The notes below the pieces were generated by a model, which saw only the letters and a list, made by a program, of their open reading frames with translations, did no database searches and was not told the DNA's origin. Shown one piece after another: positions 31,563 to 40,916 of a stretch of 42,323 nt of DNA (the first letter of the stretch is position 1; the number at the start of each line of letters is the position of its first letter). Origin of the DNA: Candidatus Goldiibacteriota bacterium (GTDB lineage: Bacteria > Oederibacteriota > PGYV01 > DSYL01); contig JAGNJD010000017.1 of the NCBI GenBank assembly GCA_018000835.1, positions 1-42,323 on the forward strand, written 5' to 3'. A program made the translations under genes and the position numbers.

Positions 31563-33800
31563 ATGTTATCAAAATACAAAGATAAAAACAAAAGGTTAAC
31601 AGGAATATTTTTTGCGGTTTTAAGCGTATTTTTTGCTTTTACGGGGCAATATTTTCTTTTTAATAGGATAAATTTACTGACCGGACTGCTGTTTTTTTTA
31701 ATAGCAGTTATTTTATTTTTATTATTTGATCAAAACGATGCGGAAAATAAAAAAACCGGTAAAAAGATAGAATTAAAAACCGAGATTTTTTTATTTTTTA
31801 TCATATTTTTAGCCGGGATATTTTTCAGAATTTATGATTTAAAAAATTCTCCGCCCGGGTTTTTTCAGGACGAGGCACTCGCCAGCATGGATGCCCTGTC
31901 AATATTGCGGGGCGAAAAAGTATTATTCCAGGAAACGTCGCTTCCGGTATATATAAAAGGCCAGGTGGATAATCCTGCATTGATTTTATATCTTGTTGCA
32001 TTTGTTTTTAAATTTTTTGGAGTTGGCGTAATGCAGGCGAGAATTGCAAGTGCAGTAATACCCGGCATTCTTGCAATACCTGCTTTTTATTTTCTTTGCA
32101 GATATATTTTTGGTATCAGATTTGCTTTATTATGCACTTTTTTATTTTCTGTTATGAGATGGCATGTAATTTACAGCAGGTTTTTCTTTCACGCTTCTTT
32201 TTGTGTCCTTATAATAATTTTGTTTTTATATTTTTTTATTAAATCATACAAGGAAAGAAAATGGATTGATTTTATATTAATGGGTTTTTTACTGGGACTT
32301 ACACAGCATACTTATCAGCCGGTTAAACTTGTTCTTGCATGGGTTGTTATTTTTTACGCATACATATATTTTAAGGAAAAAAATTTTTTTGCAAAAAATT
32401 ATAAAAAAATAATTACTGCATTTTTAATAACTCTTGTCGTCATAACTCCTTTATTATTTCATATAAAAAGTGATTACAAGGATTATTTCAGGAGGATAAG
32501 ATTGTTGTCGGTTTTTAACAAAGACAATCCGGAAAATTTTATAAATGGCAGATATTCCCTTGTTCAGGTTCTTTTTAACAATACTGCCAAAACGTTACTG
32601 ATGTTTAATTATAAAGGCGATGAAAACGTAAGGCATAATTACAGCCACATGCCGATGCTTGATTTTGTCACCGGGACTTTTGCATTCATGGGATTTGGAT
32701 ATTTGCTTATAAGAGGGCTTTTACCATTGCCGTTTCTTATATTGTCATTTTTTGTTTTTTCACTTCTCGGAAGTATTTTAAACGTAGCAGCGCCACATGC
32801 CACAAGAACCATTACGGCGATACCTGCTGTCCTTATTTTTGCCGGTTATTTTCTGGAAAAAAATTTTGCATTCCTTGACGGTCAGAAAAACAAATTAAAA
32901 TACGTATGTTCTTTTTTTATAATAGCGACGTTAATCTGCTGCGGATTTTTAAATTATAAGGATTATTTTAATAGTTATTGCAGGCAGACCGACATCTGGG
33001 ATTCTTTTGCATCAGATCAGGTTGAGGCTGCAAAATATCTCATATCACTGGGTGATGATTATCAGGCAGTAACTGCTCTCGAATATTGCGTGCAATATTA
33101 TAAAAGTGCGCCTTTTGTTTTTATGATGAAATCAAAAAACAGGAGTAATTTTGAATGCTTTAATTTACAAAAACACGTTCCAATCAACCGTCAGTCGGAA
33201 AAAAATTTTGTTTATTTGTTTCCTGCAGGTTATGAAACAATCACGGGTTTGTTAAAACGGATTTATCCGGATGGAACGTATAAACCATTTTATAAAAAAT
33301 ATAACGAAAAATCCCTGTCGCATTTTGCCTACGAAGTAAAAAATAAAGACATAAAAAATCCGCAGATAAAAGACGTAAAATGCGGTCTGACAGGTTATTT
33401 TTATAACGGCGAATGGTGGAAGGGGAAATTGATGGACAAACGAAACGATTATTTTATTTTCATACATAATGACCCTGCCGTAGTAAGCGGGGTATGTTCA
33501 ATAAAATGGAAAGGAAAAATATCAATACAAAAGGATGGCATTTATCAGTTTCAGGGGGAATCAGAGGATGACGTTTACTGGGACATAATGATAGATGATA
33601 AAATTGCCGCAGAAAGTCCCGCTGTAAAAGGAAAAATATTTGACAGAAAGAACGTATTTTTAAAGCAGGGAGTTCATAAAATTGAAATCAGATGCAGCAG
33701 TTACAGAGACATTCAGAAAATAAAAATGTTCTGGAAAACGCCGGATGGAGAAGAACCACCCGTAATTGTTCCTGCTGAAGTTTTTATACCGGAGATGTAA
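31563..33800 (+). CDS. GT39-type membrane glycosyltransferase with C-terminal PA14 domain
   Basis: This 745-residue protein has about 11 membrane helices over residues 1-440. An extracytoplasmic loop with SPPGFFQDEALASMDAL (D103-E104) follows the second or third helix, typical of polyprenyl-phosphate-sugar-dependent transferases of the PMT/ArnT type. After ~residue 605 comes a PA14-like domain (GLTGYFYNGEWWKGK, ISIQKDGIYQFQGESEDDVY, VHKIEIRCSSY, MFWKTPDGEEPPVIVPAEVF). PA14 domains bind carbohydrates, so the tail probably contacts the acceptor glycan. Likely role: transfer of a sugar from a lipid carrier to a surface protein or polysaccharide. The gene stands alone. Confidence 0.82.
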   Translation: MLSKYKDKNKRLTGIFFAVLSVFFAFTGQYFLFNRINLLTGLLFFLIAVILFLLFDQNDAENKKTGKKIELKTEIFLFFIIFLAGIFFRIYDLKNSPPGFFQDEALASMDALSILRGEKVLFQETSLPVYIKGQVDNPALILYLVAFVFKFFGVGVMQARIASAVIPGILAIPAFYFLCRYIFGIRFALLCTFLFSVMRWHVIYSRFFFHASFCVLIIILFLYFFIKSYKERKWIDFILMGFLLGLTQHTYQPVKLVLAWVVIFYAYIYFKEKNFFAKNYKKIITAFLITLVVITPLLFHIKSDYKDYFRRIRLLSVFNKDNPENFINGRYSLVQVLFNNTAKTLLMFNYKGDENVRHNYSHMPMLDFVTGTFAFMGFGYLLIRGLLPLPFLILSFFVFSLLGSILNVAAPHATRTITAIPAVLIFAGYFLEKNFAFLDGQKNKLKYVCSFFIIATLICCGFLNYKDYFNSYCRQTDIWDSFASDQVEAAKYLISLGDDYQAVTALEYCVQYYKSAPFVFMMKSKNRSNFECFNLQKHVPINRQSEKNFVYLFPAGYETITGLLKRIYPDGTYKPFYKKYNEKSLSHFAYEVKNKDIKNPQIKDVKCGLTGYFYNGEWWKGKLMDKRNDYFIFIHNDPAVVSGVCSIKWKGKISIQKDGIYQFQGESEDDVYWDIMIDDKIAAESPAVKGKIFDRKNVFLKQGVHKIEIRCSSYRDIQKIKMFWKTPDGEEPPVIVPAEVFIPEM

Positions 33801-33912
33801 TTCGTCGTATTTCTATGCACGCTTTGAATGACGGCCAAAAACATTGTTAGCCGGTAAAATTAATGGAAAAATTAATAACATCTGTCATTTTGTAACGGTT
33901 TTTAACTTACCC

Positions 33913-33941
33913 TTGACATGTTATATTAATTCATATAAAAT
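33913..33941 (+). promoter_or_regulatory. Sigma70-type promoter upstream of the coiled-coil gene and hyp genes
   Basis: TTGACA (33913-33918) and TAAAAT (33936-33941) are separated by 17 bp. AGGAGG (33961-33966) and the ATG at 33971 follow. It may drive the whole close-packed run 33971-40632. Confidence 0.65.
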
Positions 33942-33970
33942 ATAATAAAGAACTGATACAGGAGGAAATT

Positions 33971-34750
33971 ATGAAGAATATAAAGACGTTATTTATTTTG
34001 ATAACTTTCTTATTATCTATTCCTTATTTTTCTTTTGCTGCAGAAAGCGGGGAATCAAAAAATAAATCGGCGGTAAATTATGGAGATGAAATTACCGCTC
34101 CAGAGGCAATGGGCGGGGAAATGAGAATCGGGGGTCAGTATGGTAAGGGAACAGATGCTATATATTTTGACGATAATAGCCTGATTGCAACACCGGTTCC
34201 TACGTCAACCCCTATATATAAAATGACAAAACAGGAAATTGAATTATGGGAAAATATAAGGAATACAAAAGATCTGCTTTATAGATGCAGGGTAGACCTT
34301 GAAAGATATGAAAAATTCATGAGAAAAGAGTTTATGAACGACATAAATAATCTAAAGCAGGTTATTGCTTCCATTCATACTTATGCATTGTTAAATAAAC
34401 GTGACGTAATTGAACATTTATGGAATGAAAATCTTACAAAGGCACAGAATACTCTTGCCTTATGCGAAGAATATAAAGACGAATTCCAGGAAAATTACGT
34501 GCAGATGGAATCAAATCAAAAAGCACTTGAGGAGGGCATAGCAAAATATAAAAATTTGGTTTTAAATCCGGAAGAAATCCAGAAAGAATACGAATTAAAC
34601 AAAAAAGACATGTTTTTTATAAAGAAAAAAATTGATTATTTTACACTATTATATGAAGATTACGTTTCAAAGTTCAATCAAACTGTTGCAGAAAAAGACA
34701 AAAAAGTGGAAAAACTTCTTGCAGAGCATTACGAATTACATAAGCCATAA
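33971..34750 (+). CDS. Secreted coiled-coil protein of unknown function
   Basis: This 259-residue protein has a signal peptide (MKNIKTLFILITFLLSIPYFSFA, then AES). A ~60-residue low-complexity part follows with TPVPTSTPIY (~75-84), and then charged, heptad-rich helices (~87-255) predicted to form coiled coils. I do not recognise a family. It lies 3 bp upstream of hypF, but nothing in its sequence suggests hydrogenase maturation. The short TP-rich linker echoes the Thr-rich linker of the first gene in this window. A periplasmic structural role is a guess. Confidence 0.7.
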   Translation: MKNIKTLFILITFLLSIPYFSFAAESGESKNKSAVNYGDEITAPEAMGGEMRIGGQYGKGTDAIYFDDNSLIATPVPTSTPIYKMTKQEIELWENIRNTKDLLYRCRVDLERYEKFMRKEFMNDINNLKQVIASIHTYALLNKRDVIEHLWNENLTKAQNTLALCEEYKDEFQENYVQMESNQKALEEGIAKYKNLVLNPEEIQKEYELNKKDMFFIKKKIDYFTLLYEDYVSKFNQTVAEKDKKVEKLLAEHYELHKP

Positions 34751-34753
34751 AAA

Positions 34754-37030
34754 ATGAGTTATGCAGTAATAACTATATATGGAATAGTTCAGGGGGTCGG
34801 GTTCAGACCTTTTGTCAGCAGGATTGCAGAAAAATACCATTTAAAAGGTCGCGTTTATAACACAACAGGCAGCGTCATAATTGAAGTAAGCGGAGAAAAA
34901 AAAAACATAAACGATTTTTGTAAGGCAGTCAGGGCAGAAAAACCACCTGCAGCACGGATTTCACGTCTTACGATAAAATATCTTTCATCAAAGAAAAAAT
35001 TTAATGATTTTTCAATTTCTTCAAGCAAACCACGGAAGGAATCAAAAATTGTGCCGCCTGATTTGAAAATTTGCGATGAATGCAAAAAAGAACTTTTGGA
35101 TAAATCAGACAGGCGCTATCATTATCCTTTCATAAACTGCACGAATTGCGGACCAAGATTTTCAATAATATTAAACACTCCTTATGACAGAAAAAATACT
35201 ACAATGAATAAATTCAGGATGTGCGAAAAATGTTCAAATGAATACAGAGACATAAATAACAGAAGATATCATGCAGAACCCAATGCCTGCCCTGAATGCG
35301 GTCCTGAAATTTTCCTGAAAGGCAGGGATGGTAATGTCATAAAAGGGGAAAAGGCGTTAATTTCCGCAAAAACTTTATTAAAAAAAGGAAAAATAATTGC
35401 AATAAAAGGCATAGGCGGTTATCACATTGCATGCGATGCAACCAGTGATAAGGCAGTTTTAAAACTAAAAAGGAATAAAAAAAGATCTGACAAACCACTT
35501 GCAGTAATGATTGAAACGCCTGAAAAAATCAGAAAAATTGCTTTTGTATCCGGTTTTGAAGAAAAATTGCTAAAATCCGCAGCCGCACCCATAGTGCTTT
35601 TATTAAAGAAAAATAACAACCTGCTTTCCGGTGAGATAGCACGTGATTTAGACAGAATAGGCGTTTTCCTGCCTTATACGCCGCTTCATTGTCTTCTTTT
35701 TGACGATGAAATATTTGCGCTTGTCATGACCAGCGGCAACGTTGCAGAAGAGCCGATACAATACGTAAATAAAGAGTGCTTTGTAACGCTAAACGGCATC
35801 GTTGACTATTTTTTGTATCACGACAGAGACATAAACATCCCGGTTGATGATTCGGTCATAAAACCTTTTGCCATGCATGACAAAATAAATAATTTTGTTT
35901 TTATCAGGAGGTCTCGCGGATACGTCCCTTTAAAAATTGATACCGGCATACATGGCATCAATTCAATGGGCATGGGCGGGCTTTTAAAAAACACCATGTG
36001 TCTTCTTGATAAATCAGGCGCGGTTATGTCACAGCACATAGGCGACCTGGAAAATGAAAAAGTTTTTGAATATTACAGGCAGACGATTGATAATTTTATG
36101 AAATTTTATGAATTTAGGCCGCAGGTTATTGCGAGGGATTTGCATCCTGATTTTTTGTCGTCAATTTATGCAGAGGAACTCGGATTAAAACATAAAATTA
36201 AAACCATAAAAATTCAGCATCACTATGCACATTTTTTGTCAGTCCTTGCAGAAAACGGGATTTTCGACGAAAAAGCAATCGGCGTCATATTTGACGGCAC
36301 CGGGCTTGGCACGGATAACGCAATATGGGGTGGGGAATTTTTAACGGGTGATTTCAGCGGTTTTGAAAGGGCAGGACATTTTAAATATTTTAAACTGCCC
36401 GGCGGTGACCTTGCTTCAAGGGAAACGATAAGACCTGCAATATCACTGCTTTTAAGTTTTATGGATAAAAAAGACGTAAAAAAAATTTTCAAATCAAAAG
36501 GAATTGATTTAATGATTGAAATGACGGAAAAGGACGTCAATTCACCGCTCACTTCAAGTGCCGGCAGGATATTTGATGCGGCCGCAGCCATAACCGGCGT
36601 ATGTTATAAATCAACTTATGAAGCACAGGCGGCCATGATTATGGAATCACTTGCGGAGCGATACAAAGGGAACGGTAAAATTTATGGTTACGTTATTGAA
36701 GAAAAAGACAGGAAATCAGAAATTGACGTAACGTCTATGCTTCGTGAGATGATTGCTGACGTAAAAAAATACGACAAAAAATATGTGTCATTTTCATTTC
36801 ATAAAACCATTGCAGACATTATCCTGCATACAGTTGGAATTATTTCAGAAAAAAGCGGAATTAAAAACGTAGCATTATCAGGCGGCGTATTCCAGAATAC
36901 GGTTCTTTTAAGCATGACTTTTAATTTATTGAAAAAAAACGGATTTAATGTATTATTAAATAAGAATTTATCGCCGAATGATTCGTCAATTGCATTTGGC
37001 CAGGCAGTTTATGCTTCATTAAACGGATAA
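34754..37030 (+). CDS. hypF: [NiFe]-hydrogenase maturation carbamoyltransferase HypF
   Basis: This 758-residue protein has the HypF module order. An acylphosphatase domain is at 1-90 (GIVQGVGFRPFVSRIA), and two zinc fingers have Cys pairs C107/C110, C129/C132 and C157/C160, C179/C182. A YrdC-like domain follows (IAIKGIGGYHIACDATS, ...KRSDKPLAVM), and the C-terminal Kae1-like carbamoyltransferase includes IKIQHHYAHFLSVLAE and GVIFDGTGLGTDNAIWGGEF. It uses carbamoyl phosphate and ATP to charge HypE for CN ligand synthesis. The start is 3 bp after the upstream stop without a clear ribosome site, suggesting coupled translation. Confidence 0.97.
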   Translation: MSYAVITIYGIVQGVGFRPFVSRIAEKYHLKGRVYNTTGSVIIEVSGEKKNINDFCKAVRAEKPPAARISRLTIKYLSSKKKFNDFSISSSKPRKESKIVPPDLKICDECKKELLDKSDRRYHYPFINCTNCGPRFSIILNTPYDRKNTTMNKFRMCEKCSNEYRDINNRRYHAEPNACPECGPEIFLKGRDGNVIKGEKALISAKTLLKKGKIIAIKGIGGYHIACDATSDKAVLKLKRNKKRSDKPLAVMIETPEKIRKIAFVSGFEEKLLKSAAAPIVLLLKKNNNLLSGEIARDLDRIGVFLPYTPLHCLLFDDEIFALVMTSGNVAEEPIQYVNKECFVTLNGIVDYFLYHDRDINIPVDDSVIKPFAMHDKINNFVFIRRSRGYVPLKIDTGIHGINSMGMGGLLKNTMCLLDKSGAVMSQHIGDLENEKVFEYYRQTIDNFMKFYEFRPQVIARDLHPDFLSSIYAEELGLKHKIKTIKIQHHYAHFLSVLAENGIFDEKAIGVIFDGTGLGTDNAIWGGEFLTGDFSGFERAGHFKYFKLPGGDLASRETIRPAISLLLSFMDKKDVKKIFKSKGIDLMIEMTEKDVNSPLTSSAGRIFDAAAAITGVCYKSTYEAQAAMIMESLAERYKGNGKIYGYVIEEKDRKSEIDVTSMLREMIADVKKYDKKYVSFSFHKTIADIILHTVGIISEKSGIKNVALSGGVFQNTVLLSMTFNLLKKNGFNVLLNKNLSPNDSSIAFGQAVYASLNG

Positions 37031-37043
37031 AGGAGAATAAAAA

Positions 37044-37271
37044 ATGTGTCTTGCCGTTCCTGCAAGGATAATTGAGATAAATGGCGATTATGCCACTGCT
37101 GATTTTAATGGAGTAAAAAGAAAAATATCAATACAATTAACGCCCGACGTTAAAATAAACGAATACTGTCTGGTGCATGCCGGTTTTTCAATAGAAAAAG
37201 TAACCGATGAATATGCAAAAGAGGCAGAAGGTTATTTAAGGGAAATTTTAAAAGGACCACGGGATGAATGA
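37044..37271 (+). CDS. hypC: Hydrogenase maturation chaperone HypC
   Basis: This 75-residue protein begins MCLAVPARIIEI; the essential Cys2 and the MCLA(V/I)P start are diagnostic of HypC/HybG. The central V(K/R)xxY/D-type strand and 'YCLVHAGFSIEKV' match the OB-like fold. It carries the Fe(CN)2CO group with HypD to the hydrogenase large subunit. AAAGGAG precedes the start, and its end overlaps hypD by 8 bp. Confidence 0.96.
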   Translation: MCLAVPARIIEINGDYATADFNGVKRKISIQLTPDVKINEYCLVHAGFSIEKVTDEYAKEAEGYLREILKGPRDE

Positions 37272-38352
37272 AAAAAAGAAAATAAACGAAATTTTAAAAT
37301 TTATTCAAAAAGATTCGAAAAAGTTAAAAGCAGGGATAAATTTAATGGAAATATGCGGCACTCATACCATGGCAATATCAAGATACGGTATAAGAAGTTT
37401 ATTGCCGGAAAAAATACGTCTGATATCCGGTCCGGGCTGCCCGGTCTGCGTAACTCCAGTTTCTGAAATTGATAGGGCAATAGAATTGTCTTCAATAAAA
37501 GACGTAATAATGACTACGTTTGGCGACATGATAAAAGTCCCGGGGACCAGATCCAGTTTAATGAGGGAAAAAGCAGGAGGCAGTGACGTCCGTATCGTTT
37601 ATTCGCCTCTTGATGCCCTTGACGTTGCCAGAAAAAATAAAGACAGAAAAATAATTTTTATCGGCGTGGGATTTGAAACCACTGCTCCGCTTATTGCATC
37701 GGTCGTAAAACAGGCAAAGCAGGAAAAAATGACGAATTTTTTCGTATTGCCATGTTTCAAAACGATAATTCCGCCGATGGTTACTTTACTGGAAGACAGG
37801 GATTTAAATTTAAATGGTTTTATATGTCCTGGTCACGTGAGTGCAATAACCGGTGCAAAGATATATGAACCCATAGTAAAAAAATACAAAATACCATGCG
37901 TCATAATGGGATTTGAACCGCTGGATATTTTAAACGGAATCAGTATGATGGTAAGACAGATAATAAACGGCAATCCGAAAGTTGAAATACAATATAAAAG
38001 AGCAGTTACCTTTGAAGGCAATACAAAAGCGCAGGAACTTTTAAAGGAAGTTTTCATAAAAACGGATTCCAGATGGAGAGGGCTTGGAATGATTCCGGAA
38101 AGCGGCCTTACTTTTTCAGACGATTATGCCGAATTTGATGCGACTAAAAAATTCAAAATTGACGTTTCTTATTCAAGGGAACCGTCAGGATGTAAATGCG
38201 GTGATGTTTTAAAAGGCAAAGTAACTCCTTTTGATTGTCCGCTTTTCGGGAAAAAATGCACACCTGCAAATCCTGCGGGTGCCTGCATGGTGAGTTCGGA
38301 AGGAACCTGTGCTGCATATTATAAATATGAGAGGCAGGGGGTTTTATTATGA
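37264..38352 (+). CDS. hypD: Hydrogenase maturation protein HypD
   Basis: This 362-residue protein contains the HypD signatures MEICGTHTMAISRYGIRSLL and SGPGCPVCVTP, FIGVGFETTAPLIA and GFICPGHVSAITG. Its C-terminal Cys set for the [4Fe-4S] cluster is CKCGDVLKG...CPLFGKKCTPANPAGACMVS. HypD is the scaffold on which the Fe(CN)2CO group is built together with HypC. It overlaps both neighbours (hypC by 8 bp, hypE by 4 bp). Confidence 0.97.
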   Translation: MNEKKKINEILKFIQKDSKKLKAGINLMEICGTHTMAISRYGIRSLLPEKIRLISGPGCPVCVTPVSEIDRAIELSSIKDVIMTTFGDMIKVPGTRSSLMREKAGGSDVRIVYSPLDALDVARKNKDRKIIFIGVGFETTAPLIASVVKQAKQEKMTNFFVLPCFKTIIPPMVTLLEDRDLNLNGFICPGHVSAITGAKIYEPIVKKYKIPCVIMGFEPLDILNGISMMVRQIINGNPKVEIQYKRAVTFEGNTKAQELLKEVFIKTDSRWRGLGMIPESGLTFSDDYAEFDATKKFKIDVSYSREPSGCKCGDVLKGKVTPFDCPLFGKKCTPANPAGACMVSSEGTCAAYYKYERQGVLL

Positions 38353-39359
38353 CGGAAGACATAATTACGCTGTCACATGGAGCAGGTGGACGTCTGTCAA
38401 GAGAACTGATAAACAAATACGTAAAAAAATATTTTTCATGCACGGAACTTGATAAACTTGAAGATGCGGCCAGAATAAAAATAAATTCAGGAACAGGGGT
38501 AATAACTACGGATTCTTTTGTAATTTCACCGCCGTTTTTTTCAGGCGGTGACATAGGCAAACTCTCGGTATGCGGAACCATAAATGACCTTTCTGCAATG
38601 GGAGCAAAACCGCTGTATCTTACCTGCGGATTTATTCTTGAAGAGGGTTTAAAAATTTCTGATTTTGAAAAAATTTTAAAATCAATGTCAAAGACGGCAG
38701 AACAGGCAGGCGTTAAAATAGTAACCGGTGATACAAAAGTCGTCCAAAAAAACAAGGGAGATTTGATATTCATAAATACGACCGGCTTTGGAGTACCTGT
38801 AAGACACGGACTTAAAATTTCCGCTTCAAATGCAAAACCAGGGGATAAGGTGATAATTACCGGTAACATAGGAGAACATGAAATCGCCGTGTTAAAAGAT
38901 AGGGAAGGACTATCGTTTGAAGCAGACATAAAAAGCGATTGTGCACCTTTAAACGGCATGATTAAAAAATTACTGGATGCTGACGTCACCGTGCATGCCA
39001 TGAGAGACCCGACGCGGGGCGGACTTGCAGGCGTATTAAATGAAATTGCTTCAGATTCAAAGGTAAACATTTTAATTGAGGAAGAAAAACTGCCTGTGAG
39101 TAAAACCGTAAAGGCCGCATGTTCAATAATGGGCTTTGAGCCATGGTATCTTGCAAACGAAGGAAAAATGGTAATAATCACGGAAGAGAGAGATGTCATA
39201 AAAGCATTGAAAATCCTAAAAAATGACAAATATGGAAGAAAATCTGAAATGATAGGCGAAGTAAAAAAAGGCAATGGCAGGCTCATATTAAAAACACGGA
39301 TAGGCGGAAAAAAAGTTTTATTAATGCCGGAAGGCGAGCAATTACCAAGGATATGTTAA
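38349..39359 (+). CDS. hypE: Hydrogenase maturation protein HypE
   Basis: This 336-residue protein of the PurM/AIRS fold shows LSHGAGGRLSRELI, TTDSFVISP, GGDIGKLSVCGTINDLSAMG and MRDPTRGGLAGVLNE. It ends in QLPRIC; the terminal Cys is the residue carbamoylated by HypF and dehydrated to thiocyanate. All features are intact. hypA, hypB and the hydrogenase structural genes are not in this window, so they must lie elsewhere. It overlaps the following GT9 gene by 7 bp. Confidence 0.97.
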   Translation: MTEDIITLSHGAGGRLSRELINKYVKKYFSCTELDKLEDAARIKINSGTGVITTDSFVISPPFFSGGDIGKLSVCGTINDLSAMGAKPLYLTCGFILEEGLKISDFEKILKSMSKTAEQAGVKIVTGDTKVVQKNKGDLIFINTTGFGVPVRHGLKISASNAKPGDKVIITGNIGEHEIAVLKDREGLSFEADIKSDCAPLNGMIKKLLDADVTVHAMRDPTRGGLAGVLNEIASDSKVNILIEEEKLPVSKTVKAACSIMGFEPWYLANEGKMVIITEERDVIKALKILKNDKYGRKSEMIGEVKKGNGRLILKTRIGGKKVLLMPEGEQLPRIC

Positions 39360-40357
39360 AAAATATCAGAAAAATTTTAATAATAAAGTTGCGTGATATG
39401 GGAGACATAGTCCTGTCAACTCCGGTTATACGCGTGCTTTACGAAAACTGCAACTCGCCTGAAATTATTTATGTGTTAAAGAAAGAATACGAAAATTTTA
39501 AATATATGTTACCGCACGTAAAAGACGTAATTACTTATGACAAAAAAGACCCTTTTGATTTTTTGAGGGTTATTTCAAAATTAAGGAAACAACGGTTTGA
39601 CCTTGCCATTAACCTCCATGCCACTTTCAGGAGCGCACTTATGACGATGCTGTCAGGCACAAAGTTCCGACTCGTCCACAATCACAGCGGTAAGAATTTT
39701 TTTTCATCAATGCCGCTCGACGTAAAAGAAGAACAAAAATGGAATACTTTAAGGGACCTTGATACGCTTAATCCCTTACACATTACTTATGATAGTGAAT
39801 TAACAAAGCCAAAACTCGTTTTTAATTATGATTTGTCCGACTACGTCCAGGATAATTTTTTTAATGGAGCAGTTGGTTTTGGCATAGGTGCAAAAAGAAT
39901 ACAAAAAAAATGGCCAATAAAAAAATTTGCCGAACTTGGTAAAAAACTCGTTGCAAACGGGGAAAAAATTGTGGTTTTTTGTCCGCAAGAAGAAAAAAGA
40001 GATGGCGAAAAGATTGCCGATGAAATAGGTCCTGACTGTAAATTATTAATTGCCGATATTTTAAAAGTATCCTATGCAATAAAAAATTTAAAACTTTTTA
40101 TTGGAAATGATTCAGGACTGTGTCATATTGCCGCAGCTTTTGGTATTAAAACCGTTACGCTGTTTGGACCGGAAAATCCTCTTGAATGGCATCCATACAG
40201 GGAGGAAGACGGTCACGTTGCCATAACGCACCTTTATGACATGGTAAGGGAAGGCATTGACATTTATGACAAAAAATTCAGGGAAGAATCAATGGAACCG
40301 ATAGAAAGAATTACTGTTGATGAAGTTTATGAAACATATTTAAAACTGATTAAATAA
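39353..40357 (+). CDS. GT9-family glycosyltransferase (ADP-heptose:LPS heptosyltransferase-like)
   Basis: This 334-residue protein has the GT9 start ILIIKLRDMGDIVLSTPVIRVL and the C-terminal nucleotide-sugar site LKLFIGNDSGLCHIAAAFGIKTVTLFGPENPLEW, where the (D/G)SG..H.A pattern is diagnostic. GFGIGAKRIQKKWPIKKFAEL starts the C-terminal Rossmann domain. It adds heptose or a similar sugar to lipopolysaccharide core on the inner membrane face, implying a Gram-negative envelope. It overlaps hypE by 7 bp, an arrangement without obvious functional link. Confidence 0.9.
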   Translation: MLKNIRKILIIKLRDMGDIVLSTPVIRVLYENCNSPEIIYVLKKEYENFKYMLPHVKDVITYDKKDPFDFLRVISKLRKQRFDLAINLHATFRSALMTMLSGTKFRLVHNHSGKNFFSSMPLDVKEEQKWNTLRDLDTLNPLHITYDSELTKPKLVFNYDLSDYVQDNFFNGAVGFGIGAKRIQKKWPIKKFAELGKKLVANGEKIVVFCPQEEKRDGEKIADEIGPDCKLLIADILKVSYAIKNLKLFIGNDSGLCHIAAAFGIKTVTLFGPENPLEWHPYREEDGHVAITHLYDMVREGIDIYDKKFREESMEPIERITVDEVYETYLKLIK

Positions 40358-40359
40358 TA

Positions 40360-40632
40360 ATGAAAAAATTTGATTTGATTTTTTTAATAGTCCAGATAAT
40401 ATTTTGTTCACTTGTATGGATAGAATTTTTTACGGGCGGATATGAGCGGGGGCTTACTTTTTATAACGTTTTTATTGCAAGGGTATGGGCGTTTCTGGCG
40501 GCCATATCGTCGTTTTATTCCATTATTTCTTTTAATGCAGAAGAAAACGTAAGAAAAACAAACGTGGTTCTTCTGGTTTATTCCCTGATTACGATTGGAG
40601 TCGTTTTGTTCGTAATACTCGCAGGAATTTAA
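40360..40632 (+). CDS. Small three-helix membrane protein of unknown function
   Basis: This 90-residue protein has three hydrophobic segments (FLIVQIIFCSLVWIEFF, VFIARVWAFLAAISSFYSII, VVLLVYSLITIGVVLFVILA) joined by short polar loops. It starts 2 bp after the GT9 stop. I do not recognise a family. The composition is like the host genes around it. Confidence 0.7.
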   Translation: MKKFDLIFLIVQIIFCSLVWIEFFTGGYERGLTFYNVFIARVWAFLAAISSFYSIISFNAEENVRKTNVVLLVYSLITIGVVLFVILAGI

Positions 40633-40916
40633 TGATATTGCAGGATTGCTTTTTCCGGAATTGAAACGGGCTGAAGTTTATGGACATGATTTATATAATC
40701 AGATCATTTCAGACCTTCAAAATCACCCCTGCAACCGCCATGTCCCTCATCAGAAGAGTTTTTGTCAAATGTTATGTATGAGACAGATTGCGACGTATCC
40801 CACGAGCCGTTTAACCTTCTTAGGGAGCAGGACATAGATGGTAAACACTATTTATATACTCTCTGTGAAGGCAATATACAAATTTCTTTTGGTAGGTCAG
40901 GATTTTTTTCTTTTTT
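40633..40916. other. Intergenic stretch, possibly a decayed gene
   Basis: About 285 bp between the small membrane gene and the second repeat field. A plus-strand frame around 40779-40895 reads ETDCDVSHEPFNLLREQDID and then GKHYLYTLCEGNIQ, which looks protein-like but has no start and runs into repeat DNA. A different 63-codon frame at 40646-40837 has no coding character. Confidence 0.35.

Noticed and set aside
38153..39286. 377-codon minus-strand ORF opposite hypD/hypE
   Set aside because: It is antisense to two fully conserved genes, and its Ser/Phe/Pro-rich composition is typical of a shadow frame.
40646..40837. 63-codon plus-strand ORF
   Set aside because: There is no ribosome site and no conserved pattern, and a different frame in the same stretch looks more protein-like; neither can be supported as a gene.
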